14,377 nt of DNA from Phycisphaerales bacterium (lineage in GTDB: Bacteria; Planctomycetota; Phycisphaerae; UBA1845), in the NCBI GenBank assembly GCA_030612785.1, contig JAUWNF010000025.1, positions 1-14,377 on the forward strand. Direction: 5' to 3'. A program made the translations under genes and the position numbers. The notes under the pieces were generated by a model. It worked only from the letters and a program-made list of their open reading frames with translations, made no database searches and was not told where the DNA came from. Each line of letters opens with the position of its first letter. The stretch's first letter is position 1. Positions 6,909 through 14,072 of this stretch are shown one piece after another.

Positions 6909-7934
6909 TCAATCCGGCGGTTTGTCTCGCGTGGCCTGGGCCTCTTTGATCAGTTTGCGCAACACGGTCCGGTTTTCCGCCAAGTACTGGAGCAGGATTG
7001 TCTCCCGTAAGACCTGTTGCGCCGGGCGAGCGGGGTATCCGGTGACCTCGGCCCCGGGAGCGATATCGGTGATGACGCCGCCCTGCGCGCCGATGCGCGC
7101 CCCACGCCCGATCTTGTGGTGGTCGGCGATGCCCACTTGTCCGGCACACACCACGCCTTCCCCGAGGACCACGCTTCCGGAGAGTCCGGTCTGGCCGGCG
7201 AGGATGGCACCGGCTCCGATGCGGCAGTTGTGGGCCACCTGCACCAGGTTGTCGATTTTCGCGCCGCGCTCGATCAGCGTGGTGCCGAACTTGGCCCGGT
7301 CGATACAGGTGTTTGCCCCGATCTCCACGTCGTCCTCGATGACCACGTTGCCGACGTGCGGCCACTTTTGCAGGCCGCCTTCGTCGGGGAAGAAGCCGAA
7401 CCCGTCCGCGCCGATGACCGCCCCCGCGTGGATGAGGACCCGTGCCCCGAGTCGCGTACGGCGATAGATCGATACGTTCGGATGGATCGTGGTGTCCGCT
7501 CCGATCTCCACGTTATCTCCCACGACCACCGAGGCCATCAGCACTGCGTGCGCTCCGATCCGGGAGTTGTCACCGATGGTGACGTGGGGACCAATCGACG
7601 CACTTGCCGCGATCGTGGTACCCTCGCCGACGATCGCCGACGGATGCACCCCGGGGGTAAACGAGGGCTCCGGATACAAGCAGCGCAGCAACCGGGCCAC
7701 GTACTGCCGCGGCGAGTCGCAGCGTATCAACGTCGTGCGCGACCCGCGCAGCCCTTGGGGCACGATCACACAGGAAACCTCGACCGCCTCCGCCGCGGCC
7801 AGCGCCTTCTCATCAAGTGCGAAGGTGGCGTCACCGGGACCCGCCAGATCGACGCCGGTGACGCGGTTGATCTCGACCGATACGTCCCCCTCGCAGACGC
7901 CGCCAAACCGCTCAATCGCTTCTGCCACGCGCAT
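6909..7934 (-). CDS. lpxD: UDP-3-O-acylglucosamine N-acyltransferase
   Basis: LpxD adds the N-linked hydroxyacyl chain to UDP-3-O-acylglucosamine in lipid A synthesis, using acyl-ACP. Residues 1-90 form the uridine-binding N-terminal domain (FALDEKALAAAE, CVIVP). From about residue 98 hexapeptide repeats form a left-handed beta helix (SAIVGEGTTIAASASIG, VTIGDNSRIGAHAV and so on). Signature motifs are GADGFGFFPDEGG, CIDRAKFGTTLIERGAKIDN and NLVQVAHNCRIG with the catalytic histidine at about 235. A C-terminal helix follows. The chosen ATG (341 residues, family about 340) has an AGGAG six bases upstream and begins MRVAEAIERFGG as in homologues; the frame extends 12 codons further but without such a site. 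No other lipid A gene is next to it. Its presence implies a Gram-negative outer membrane with lipid A. Confidence 0.95.
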   Translation of the reverse strand: MRVAEAIERFGGVCEGDVSVEINRVTGVDLAGPGDATFALDEKALAAAEAVEVSCVIVPQGLRGSRTTLIRCDSPRQYVARLLRCLYPEPSFTPGVHPSAIVGEGTTIAASASIGPHVTIGDNSRIGAHAVLMASVVVGDNVEIGADTTIHPNVSIYRRTRLGARVLIHAGAVIGADGFGFFPDEGGLQKWPHVGNVVIEDDVEIGANTCIDRAKFGTTLIERGAKIDNLVQVAHNCRIGAGAILAGQTGLSGSVVLGEGVVCAGQVGIADHHKIGRGARIGAQGGVITDIAPGAEVTGYPARPAQQVLRETILLQYLAENRTVLRKLIKEAQATRDKPPD

Positions 7935-7940
7935 GACACT

Positions 7941-7945
7941 CTCCT
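7941..7945 (-). promoter_or_regulatory. Ribosome binding site deciding the lpxD start
   Basis: AGGAG on the minus strand, six bases before the ATG at 7934. It is one of the better Shine-Dalgarno sites in the window and favours the 341-residue LpxD over the longer frame. Confidence 0.7.
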
Positions 7946-8109
7946 GAACGCTTGCGGACCTACACAGCACCGTCAGTCACCAGGCTGACATGCTACCAAA
8001 TGCACGTCCGTTGCACGACGCCGCCGTCGAATCCCCCATCCGCGATCCGAAGTTCGCAAATAGGAGTCCCGTGTTGCTCCGCCGCTCTCGGGTGATTACG
8101 CTGGGGCTC

Positions 8110-9474
8110 ATGAGTTCATCGGGGCGCGGCAATTCGTGGCTCATCAGGGGTGGACGGATCATCGACCCCGTCCGAAAGATCGATCGCGTGGGCGACCTGA
8201 CCGTTGCCGGCGGCAAGATCGTCGAGTCCGCGGGCGAACCGAGCTGCCCCGTCTTCGATGCCGAAGGGCTCATCGTCGCCCCGGGGCTGATCGATATTCA
8301 CGTTCATCTGCGCGAGCCGGGCGGCGAGCACCAGGAGACCATCGCCAGCGGCACGGCGGCGGCGGTCACGGGGGGCTTCACCACCGTGGCCTGTATGCCC
8401 AACACGACCCCGGCCTTGGATACGCCGGAGCGGATCGCGTGGGTCCGGCAGCGTGCCGAGACCACCGGTGCTTGCCGCGTCCTGCCCATCGCCGCGCTGA
8501 CGCGGGGGAGGGCGGGGAGCGATCTGGTCGATTTTGAGTCCCTCCAGCGAGCCGGGGCCGTGGCCTTCAGCGACGACGGCGACGGCATCGGCGACGACCA
8601 AGTGATGCGGACTGCTCTGGAAGAGGTCCGGGCGATCGGCTCGGTACTGATCCAGCATTGTGAAGACAAGCATCTGTCCACCGGTGGTGCGATGCACGCC
8701 GGACCTGCTGCACGAGAGCTCAACCTCGCCGGGCAGGACCCGCGGGCGGAGGAGGCCATGCTCGAGCGCGACCTCGAGCTGGTCCGCCGGACCGGGGCGC
8801 GCTATCACGCGGCCCATATTTCGACCGCCCGCGCGGTGGACCTCGTCCGCCGGGCGAAGGCCCACGGACTGCCCGTCACTGCCGAAGTCTGTGTTCATCA
8901 CCTTACGCTGTGTGATCGGGACGTGCTCGATTCCGGCGGGGACCCTAACCTCAAGATGAACCCGCCGCTGCGCTCGCGGAGCGACGTCGAGGCTTGCGTG
9001 GAAGGTCTGCGCGACGGCACGCTCGACTGCGTCGTCACCGACCACGCTCCTCATGCGCCGGAGGAGAAGAACGTCGAGTTCGCCAAGGCACCCTTCGGCA
9101 TCATCGGTTTGGAAACCGCTTTGCCGTTGGTTTACAGGGTGCTCACAACGAATGAGCCGCGGGCTTCAGCCCGCGCGGTCCCTCGATCATCGGAGGAGTG
9201 GTCCGCTTCGGTTTGGACAACGCTGGTCCACCTGATGAGCGCCGCGCCGGCCCGGGTTCTCGGTCTCCCGGCGCCGACGCTTGCCCTTGGGCAGTCGGCG
9301 GACATCACCATCATCGACCCGGACGCTCGGTGGACGGTCGATCCGGACAACTTCGTCTCCAAGTCCCGCAACACCCCGTTTGACGGCTGGAACGTGACCG
9401 CCCGCGCCGCCGCCACTTTGCTCGCCGGCCAAATGCGGCACTTGCACAAGGACGCGAAGGAACGACTACACTGA
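8110..9474 (+). CDS. pyrC: Dihydroorotase (class I)
   Basis: Dihydroorotase interconverts carbamoyl-aspartate and dihydroorotate in pyrimidine synthesis. Motifs in the 454 residues are LIRGGRIIDP at the start, GLIDIHVHLREPG with metal-binding histidines 64 and 66, VACMPNTTPALDTPE, the HCED histidine, YHAAHISTARAVDLVR, VTAEVCVHHLTL, NLKMNPPLRS, and VVTDHAPHAPEEK with the catalytic aspartate 311. GIIGLETALPLVYRVL and APARVLGL close the barrel. Between those two segments residues 348-365 (NEPRASARAVPRSSEEWS) look extra for the family, and part of them is encoded by a REP-like palindrome. The start is uncertain: ATG 8110 has only a GGGG nearby, whereas in-frame GTG 8071 and TTG 8074 follow an AGGAG at 8062-8066. 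The frame is open up to ATG 7990. It diverges from lpxD and converges with fic. Confidence 0.95.
   Translation: MSSSGRGNSWLIRGGRIIDPVRKIDRVGDLTVAGGKIVESAGEPSCPVFDAEGLIVAPGLIDIHVHLREPGGEHQETIASGTAAAVTGGFTTVACMPNTTPALDTPERIAWVRQRAETTGACRVLPIAALTRGRAGSDLVDFESLQRAGAVAFSDDGDGIGDDQVMRTALEEVRAIGSVLIQHCEDKHLSTGGAMHAGPAARELNLAGQDPRAEEAMLERDLELVRRTGARYHAAHISTARAVDLVRRAKAHGLPVTAEVCVHHLTLCDRDVLDSGGDPNLKMNPPLRSRSDVEACVEGLRDGTLDCVVTDHAPHAPEEKNVEFAKAPFGIIGLETALPLVYRVLTTNEPRASARAVPRSSEEWSASVWTTLVHLMSAAPARVLGLPAPTLALGQSADITIIDPDARWTVDPDNFVSKSRNTPFDGWNVTARAAATLLAGQMRHLHKDAKERLH
9156..9178. repeat. REP-like palindrome inside pyrC
   Basis: CGCGGGC-TTCA-GCCCGCG (9158-9175) is a perfect 7-bp stem with a four-base loop (8 bp if the loop closes), flanked by GC and CGG. 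It is read in frame as PRASARAV of dihydroorotase. Palindromes of this GCGGGCTTCAGCCCGC type are familiar dispersed intergenic repeats, so finding one in the coding frame of an essential-pathway gene is unusual. Confidence 0.7.
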
Positions 9475-9527
9475 GCAGGTCAGCAGGTTGAGCGGAAGTC
9501 CAGGAGCCGGAGGCCACCGCGGTTTCC

Positions 9528-10859
9528 TCAAGATAACTCGCGTAGCTTCTCCTCAAGGTTGCGGGCGGGCGTATAGTGCCATTCCCGGCCGATTTTTTCC
9601 GATGCGAAGAGGCCGCGCTTGGCCAAATCGAGCAGGTCCGTCCGGGCGGTATCGTATGCAACATTATGACTGCCCCGGTGCGCCTTAATCGTGTATCGAT
9701 GATATGGATGCCGAAGCGCGTGGCTAACGAGGACGCGCTGCCGGTGATTGAGCACGGCGACGCCCCGTAACTCGCGTTCGACTGCTTGAAGCTCCCGCGT
9801 CTTGCGTCTGATATATTCGTGAAGTTGTTCGATCGCACGGTGCAGGACCTCCACGTGATACAACAGGAAGTACGTTAAGTCGTTGTCGTCAGTTTCCGTG
9901 TAGAGAAACGCGCGTCCGTACGTGGCGGGCGCCTTGCGAATGATCTCTGAAATGGAAATGAACTCGCACAGCCAGAACCCGTGGTGCAGCATAGACCAGT
10001 AGAAGAGTGCTCGGGCGGTTCTGCCGTTGCCGTCAACAAAGGGGTGGTCGTACGCCAACCAGAAGTGCAGTATCATGGAGCGAACGGCCGGGTGGACAAA
10101 CTCGCCCGGGGGGTTCCCGTTCGCGAATGCGCACATGGCGGTCATTCGTCCCTCAAGTTGATCGGCGGGCGGTGGAACATGAAACACCCTGCCGTAGTCG
10201 TCGCCAACATCTATGCGCTCGTCGGCGCGTCGAAACCGCCCCGCGCCGGAGGGATCATCAAGGGTCCCGTCCGTAACCAGGTGGTGGATTTCAAAGACCA
10301 GGTCCTGGGTAAGCCCTTTGTCCTTCAGCTTGCCGATGCGTTGCATGGTGCGGTAGTTATTGAGGATCATGCGTTCACTGCGATCGCGCGGGGGCCGACC
10401 GGCGCGGATCATTTCCTTCGCGACCTGGCGCGTCGTGGCGGCGCCCTCCAACTGGCTGGAGGTTATCGCCTCTTCGATAAGCGAACCCACCAGGTAGCGA
10501 TCCTTCGTTTCCGGATTGGTGAGCGGCTCGCGCATCTCGATCGCTCCGCCTGCCCCGAGGTCGATCCGATGCAGCCTTTCCGGGATAGGATCGACAAGCG
10601 CGTATTGGAACGGCTCACCACTCTTGTCCTTCAGCGGTGCTTCCCTGTGTTGAGCCATGCGCTGGAACTTGATCGCGAACCACCACTCGCGAGGAGAGAG
10701 ATCGCCAGGGGGCGTGTAATAGCGCAACTTATCCCAGTGTAAGTATTTACGATTGGGCGTCTGCCCGTACGCAGCCGCCAGAATCGCTGGCAACCGATCT
10801 GAGTCACGAAGCTCTCTAAAGAGATCGGCGAAGCTTGGCGGATCCGCTGGTTTTCTCAT
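9528..10859 (-). CDS. Fic family protein (probable AMP-transferase) with C-terminal winged helix
   Basis: Fic domains usually transfer AMP from ATP to a hydroxyl on a target protein. In this 443-residue protein the core motif HPFVDGNGRTAR (272-283) is complete, with catalytic His272 and the phosphate-binding arginines. An inhibitory-helix motif SSQLEGA (134-140; the S..xE[GN] type) lies N-terminal to the Fic core, as in the self-inhibited class II proteins. The N-terminal 110 residues match the Fic_N-like region of this large group. The end of the protein, from about LNHRQRVLVSHAL (370-382) on, looks like a winged helix-turn-helix: AYDTARTDLLDLAKRGLF, then KIGREWHYTPA. The ATG has AAAGG five bases upstream. 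It stands alone, convergent with pyrC and downstream of murA, with its own promoter framed by inverted repeats. Target and role are unknown; self-regulation by the C-terminal domain is possible. Confidence 0.92.
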   Translation of the reverse strand: MRKPADPPSFADLFRELRDSDRLPAILAAAYGQTPNRKYLHWDKLRYYTPPGDLSPREWWFAIKFQRMAQHREAPLKDKSGEPFQYALVDPIPERLHRIDLGAGGAIEMREPLTNPETKDRYLVGSLIEEAITSSQLEGAATTRQVAKEMIRAGRPPRDRSERMILNNYRTMQRIGKLKDKGLTQDLVFEIHHLVTDGTLDDPSGAGRFRRADERIDVGDDYGRVFHVPPPADQLEGRMTAMCAFANGNPPGEFVHPAVRSMILHFWLAYDHPFVDGNGRTARALFYWSMLHHGFWLCEFISISEIIRKAPATYGRAFLYTETDDNDLTYFLLYHVEVLHRAIEQLHEYIRRKTRELQAVERELRGVAVLNHRQRVLVSHALRHPYHRYTIKAHRGSHNVAYDTARTDLLDLAKRGLFASEKIGREWHYTPARNLEEKLRELS

Positions 10860-10892
10860 CGTAACCTTTGTTTAGGCAAGGCCTTATGGAAT

Positions 10893-10985
10893 TACCAATA
10901 TAATACCAATTCATACCGAATCAGTATATAGCTGCGGACGTGCCCGTCAATTACCAAATCAGCATTTTTTGGTATTAAATTGGTA
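10893..10985. promoter_or_regulatory. Operator-like array: 17-bp inverted repeats of TACCAA boxes around the fic promoter
   Basis: TACCAATATAATACCAA (10893-10909) is an inverted copy of 10969-10985, whose complement reads TACCAATTTAATACCAA; only one of 17 bases differs. Each arm holds two TACCAA boxes 11 bp apart, one helical turn. Further boxes are TACCGA at 10914 and TACCAA at 10952; the latter forms an inverted pair with TTGGTA at 10969. The array is AT-rich in a GC-rich region. One arm covers the expected start of fic transcription and the other lies upstream of the -35, as expected for a repressor that binds both sides of a promoter. The binding protein is not known. Confidence 0.65.
10923..10950 (-). 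promoter_or_regulatory. Candidate sigma-70-type promoter of fic
   Basis: On the minus strand TTGACG (10945-10950) and TATACT (10923-10928) each differ from consensus by one base and are 16 bp apart. Transcription would start near 10916, giving a leader of roughly 57 bases to the ATG at 10859. It lies exactly between the two 17-bp inverted repeats. Confidence 0.6.
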
Positions 10986-11022
10986 AATGGGTATGGCGAT
11001 GAGGAGCCGGCCGAACGTAGCC

Positions 11023-12288
11023 TCACTTATCCACGCGGCGGATGTCGGCCCCGACGGAGGCGAGCTTCTCCTCGATCCGCTCGTAACCGCGGTCGATGTG
11101 GTACGCCCGGTGGACCGTAGTATGGCCCTTGGCGATCAGTCCCGCCAGGACCAGGGCGGCGGAGGCCCGCAGGTCCGAAGCCATCACCGGGGCACCGATC
11201 AGCTTCTTGACGCCTTCGACGATCACGGTCGGGCCTTCCTTGCGGATGTGGGCCCCCATGCGGTTCAGCTCGGCCACGTGCATGAAGCGGTCGGGGAAGA
11301 TCTTCTCGGTGACCACACTGTTGCCATCCGCCAGACAGAGCAGCGCCATCACTTGGGCCTGGAGATCGGTTGGAAAACCTGGGTAAGGCTGCGTGGTCAA
11401 TTCAATCGGTTCCAGCCGCCGCGCCGAGCTTACCACGATGCCTTTTTCATAGCGTTCGATGTTGAGGCCCATTTGCCGCAGGCGGTCCACCACCGCAATG
11501 AGGTGTTCCAGGCGACCTTGTTCCACGGAGAGTTCGCCGTTGGTGATGGCCGCCGCGATGATGAACGTGCCGGTTTCAATGCGGTCGGGGATGACGGTGT
11601 GCTCGACGCCCTGGAGGGACGCGACGCCGTCGATGGTGATGCGCGGAGTCCCGTATCCCAGGATTTGTGCTCCGCATTTGTTCAGGAATTCGGCCAGATC
11701 GACGACCTCCGGCTCACAGGCGGCCGACTCGATGACCGTACGCCCCTCGGCCAGTACAGCAGCCATCATCACATTGGCGGTTCCGGTTACGGTGGAGCCG
11801 AAAGGCCCACCGAGGAATAGCTCGCTACCCTTGAGCTTTTTGGCCTTTAGCAGTATATCGCCGTTGACCAGCTCGAAGTCGGCGCCGAGGCCGCGCATCC
11901 CCTGGACGTGGAGGTTGATCGGCCGGTCGCCGATGGCACACCCGCCGGGCAGCGAAACCTGAGACCGCTTCCGCTTGGCGAGCAGCGGCCCCATGACGCA
12001 GACGCTGGCCCGCATCTTGGACACCAGTTCGTAATCGGCGTGGCAGTTCATCTCATCCTCGACGCGAAGACGTAACGCGCCGTCCGCCAGACGCTCACAG
12101 GTGACGCCCAACCGGCCCAACAGCGTAATCATCTGGCGAACGTCCTGAAGATCGGGCACGTTGCGCAGGACGGTTTCGCCTTCGCAGAGGATGGTCGCGG
12201 CCAGGATGGGAAGTGCCGCGTTCTTGGCACCACTGACCTTCACCGTTCCCTTAAGCCGCGTCCCGCCACTAATCTCGAAGTACTCCAC
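11023..12288 (-). CDS. murA: UDP-N-acetylglucosamine 1-carboxyvinyltransferase
   Basis: MurA transfers enolpyruvate from PEP to UDP-GlcNAc, the first committed step of peptidoglycan synthesis. The GTG start at 12288 gives 421 residues, the usual length of about 420, begins MEYFEISGGTRLKG as in homologues, and has GGGGA a few bases upstream; the frame is open further but that part is antisense-like prmC sequence. Visible motifs are VSGAKNAALPI with Lys22, KMRASVCVMGPLLA, SLPGGCAIGDRPINLH with the PEP-binding and fosfomycin-target Cys117, GPFGSTVTGTANVMMA, HTVIPDRIETGTFI, PYPGFPTDLQAQ with the catalytic aspartate, and RFMHVAELNRMGA. The start lies within the last 20 bases of prmC, so the two are probably co-transcribed and coupled. 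Because Cys117 is present the enzyme should be fosfomycin-sensitive by that criterion. Confidence 0.96.
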   Translation of the reverse strand: MEYFEISGGTRLKGTVKVSGAKNAALPILAATILCEGETVLRNVPDLQDVRQMITLLGRLGVTCERLADGALRLRVEDEMNCHADYELVSKMRASVCVMGPLLAKRKRSQVSLPGGCAIGDRPINLHVQGMRGLGADFELVNGDILLKAKKLKGSELFLGGPFGSTVTGTANVMMAAVLAEGRTVIESAACEPEVVDLAEFLNKCGAQILGYGTPRITIDGVASLQGVEHTVIPDRIETGTFIIAAAITNGELSVEQGRLEHLIAVVDRLRQMGLNIERYEKGIVVSSARRLEPIELTTQPYPGFPTDLQAQVMALLCLADGNSVVTEKIFPDRFMHVAELNRMGAHIRKEGPTVIVEGVKKLIGAPVMASDLRASAALVLAGLIAKGHTTVHRAYHIDRGYERIEEKLASVGADIRRVDK

Positions 12289-13201
12289 GATAATCCCCAA
12301 TCGCCAGGTGAAACTCCATGACCCGATCGTGCGGGTCGCCCGGGTCGCGCCAGGTGCCCACGTGCTCGAAGCGACCGGATCGATCGAAGATCTCCAAGAC
12401 CCGATCCCCTTTACCATACCCGATTTCGACGAGGATCGATCCCCCAACGCGCAGAATTGCGGGACCGGTCTCGGCAAATGTGCGGTAAAACGACAGCCCG
12501 TCGCCCCCCTCAGCCAAGGCGACGGCGGGCTCGTGGTCACGGACGTTCGGAGGTAAGGTAGCCATCTCGTCGGCAGTGACGTACGGGGGATTCGACACCA
12601 ACAGATCGAACCCGCCGCAGGGTATCAGGTCCGCCGGGAGTTCGAGCCGGTCGACCTCCGCAAAGCGGACCCGGTCGGCAACCTTGTGCATTTCCGCGTT
12701 CCGCCGGGCCACCTGCAGAGCCTCCGCAGAAATGTCGGTCGCAACCGCCCGGGCCGACGGAAGATGCTTGAGGATGGTAACCGCCAGGCATCCGCTGCCG
12801 GTACCCACGTCGAGCAGTTGCGGGCCCTCCAGGCGGCGTTCCTTGCAGAGCTCCAGTGCCCGTGCCACCAGAGCCTCCGTCTCCGGCCGGGGAATGAGCA
12901 CCGCGGGCGTCACTTCAAAGTCCAGCGAAAAGAACTCCTTCCCGCCGACCAGATAGGCCACGGGCGTGTGATCGGCGGCGGCTTTGACCAGTTCCCGGAA
13001 GGCAGCCCGTTTTTCCGGCTCCGGAACGCTGTCGAAGCGGGTGTACAACTCGATCCTCTTGCAGCCCAGCGCATGCGCCAGCAAGACCTCGGTGGCCAGC
13101 CGAGCTTCGTCCACGCCTCGTTGGGTCAGGTACTGCCGCGTCCATTGCAGCAGACGAGCGACCGTCCACGGGAGGTCGTTGGCTGTGGTCTGCTCCGCCA
13201 T
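12269..13201 (-). CDS. prmC: Peptide chain release factor N5-glutamine methyltransferase
   Basis: PrmC methylates the glutamine of the GGQ motif in release factors 1 and 2 with S-adenosylmethionine. The N-terminal helical domain (TVARLLQWTRQYLTQRGVDEARLATEVLLAHALG) is followed by VAYLVGGKEFFSLDFEVTPAVLIPRPETEALV, the SAM-binding DVGTGSGCLA (131-140) and ATDISAEAL, and the substrate motif SNPPYV with NPPY at 204-207. The 310 residues are slightly long for the family (about 280-290). In many bacteria prfA lies just upstream; here the upstream neighbour is instead an unrelated small lipoprotein gene. The ATG start has no visible Shine-Dalgarno site, and a -10-like TATATT lies only 8 bases before it. 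The 3' end overlaps murA by 20 bases. Confidence 0.94.
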   Translation of the reverse strand: MAEQTTANDLPWTVARLLQWTRQYLTQRGVDEARLATEVLLAHALGCKRIELYTRFDSVPEPEKRAAFRELVKAAADHTPVAYLVGGKEFFSLDFEVTPAVLIPRPETEALVARALELCKERRLEGPQLLDVGTGSGCLAVTILKHLPSARAVATDISAEALQVARRNAEMHKVADRVRFAEVDRLELPADLIPCGGFDLLVSNPPYVTADEMATLPPNVRDHEPAVALAEGGDGLSFYRTFAETGPAILRVGGSILVEIGYGKGDRVLEIFDRSGRFEHVGTWRDPGDPHDRVMEFHLAIGDYRGVLRD

Positions 13202-13209
13202 CGCCGGTG

Positions 13210-13215
13210 AATATA
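13210..13215 (-). promoter_or_regulatory. Candidate -10 element giving a leaderless prmC transcript
   Basis: TATATT on the minus strand ends 8 bases before the prmC ATG, so transcription would begin at or next to the start codon. No convincing -35 lies at the standard distance, and the gene lacks a ribosome site. This is suggestive only. Confidence 0.3.
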
Positions 13216-13314
13216 CCGACTCGGCTGTTGAGTAGAAAGGCGGTAGGAGGACGTATTGGGCATTGCCGACCGAGGACTGCTGAATGAGTGAGGGTCTTCG
13301 GCGTCGGCTGGTAT

Positions 13315-13689
13315 TCAGTAAAACATGTGGGGGATGGTCTCGTCGGCCAGCTCGAGGTTGCCGTCCCAGAGGTCTTCGAGATCGGCTCGATAGCGGGCCT
13401 GGCGTTCGTGCCAGCGTTGGATGTCGCGCCGGGACCAGTCTTTCAGGCGCTTCAGGTCGCGCCTCAGGTAGGCGTCGTGCCGGCGGGACTGGCGTTCGAT
13501 GAGGTCGGCGCTGGCCGCCAGACGCCGCGGGCCTTCGTTTTCGCGGTCGCGCACCATCCTACCGTAGCGATTGACGCGATCGAGCCGGGTGCGGGTGGGA
13601 GCCTCCGCCCGTGGATCGGTACATCCGCCGAGGCTGACCACGCTGATAACCAGAGTGCTCAGGATCGTGATGGTTTGGTTCATCTTCAT
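13315..13689 (-). CDS. Small putative lipoprotein with arginine-rich helical region
   Basis: I do not recognise the family. The ATG at 13689 gives 124 residues starting MKMNQTITILSTLVISVV and then SLGGC, a good lipoprotein signal peptide with lipobox LGGC and the acylated cysteine at about residue 23; a second ATG two codons later is equally possible. The mature part is highly charged, about a quarter arginine and lysine, with RRHDAYLRRDLKRLKDWSRR and following residues likely forming a long amphipathic helix or coiled coil, and ends ELADETIPHMFY. The frame is open another 70 codons upstream, but those residues lack coding character. TACAAT at 13714-13719 could be a -10. It is encoded 113 bases upstream of prmC on the same strand and points the same way, so it may head a prmC-murA transcript. 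An envelope role is implied by the lipobox only. Confidence 0.68.
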   Translation of the reverse strand: MKMNQTITILSTLVISVVSLGGCTDPRAEAPTRTRLDRVNRYGRMVRDRENEGPRRLAASADLIERQSRRHDAYLRRDLKRLKDWSRRDIQRWHERQARYRADLEDLWDGNLELADETIPHMFY

Positions 13690-13921
13690 CTGCCGCCACA
13701 ACTGTACCATCGAATTGTACACAGGAGCAATGAAAGGGTTTCCGGGTCCAGGAACTGACGGCGTGGAAACCGCCTCAAGTCGTGTTGCTTCCGCCGCCAT
13801 AAAGACATATATTTTAAGGTGTTCCAGTTCCCGCCGGCTGGGTCGCACTGTGGGCGTCGAACCGCGGGCGATGCCGGCTGACGGTGAGCGGCGGCGCACG
13901 CTCCGGGCGTGCGGCGCGGAT

Positions 13922-13996
13922 GGTAGGCGTAGCTCAGTTGGTTAGAGCACTTGGTTGTGGTCCAAGGGGTCGGGGGTTCGAATCCCCTCGCTTACC
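13922..13996 (+). tRNA. tRNA-His (anticodon GTG)
   Basis: The full cloverleaf can be drawn. The acceptor GTAGGCG (13923-13929) pairs with CGCTTAC (13989-13995), with one G.T pair. The D stem is GCTC/GAGC, the anticodon stem CTTGG/CCAAG holds loop TTGTGGT with anticodon GTG, and the T arm is GGGGG-TTCGAAT-CCCCT. The G at 13922 and the C at 13996 form the G(-1):C73 pair that is the identity mark of bacterial tRNA-His, which confirms the call. The 3' CCA is not encoded (the sequence continues CG), so a CCA-adding enzyme is needed. It is transcribed away from the lipoprotein gene; no other tRNA is beside it. Confidence 0.97.
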
Positions 13997-14072
13997 CGTT
14001 TCACAAGTAACGCCGAACGCTGGAGTTAGCGTACCTGCCTGCGTCGGGCAGTGCGGCTCAGGAATCCAAGAA

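Noticed and set aside
7017..7988. 323-codon open frame on the plus strand
   Set aside because: It is antisense to lpxD, whose hexapeptide repeats leave the opposite strand free of stops. No family features are seen.
8116..9054. 312-codon open frame on the minus strand
   Set aside because: It is antisense to pyrC, which has complete catalytic motifs in its own frame.
9981..10742. 253-codon open frame on the plus strand
   Set aside because: It is antisense to the Fic gene, whose core motif is intact, and has no recognisable domain.
12289..12540. N-terminal extension of MurA by 84 codons
   Set aside because: That stretch is the prmC coding region in another frame; MurA homologues begin near the GTG at 12288.
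13690..13899. N-terminal extension of the small lipoprotein by 70 codons
   Set aside because: A typical lipoprotein signal peptide starts at 13689, and the upstream residues show no coding character.
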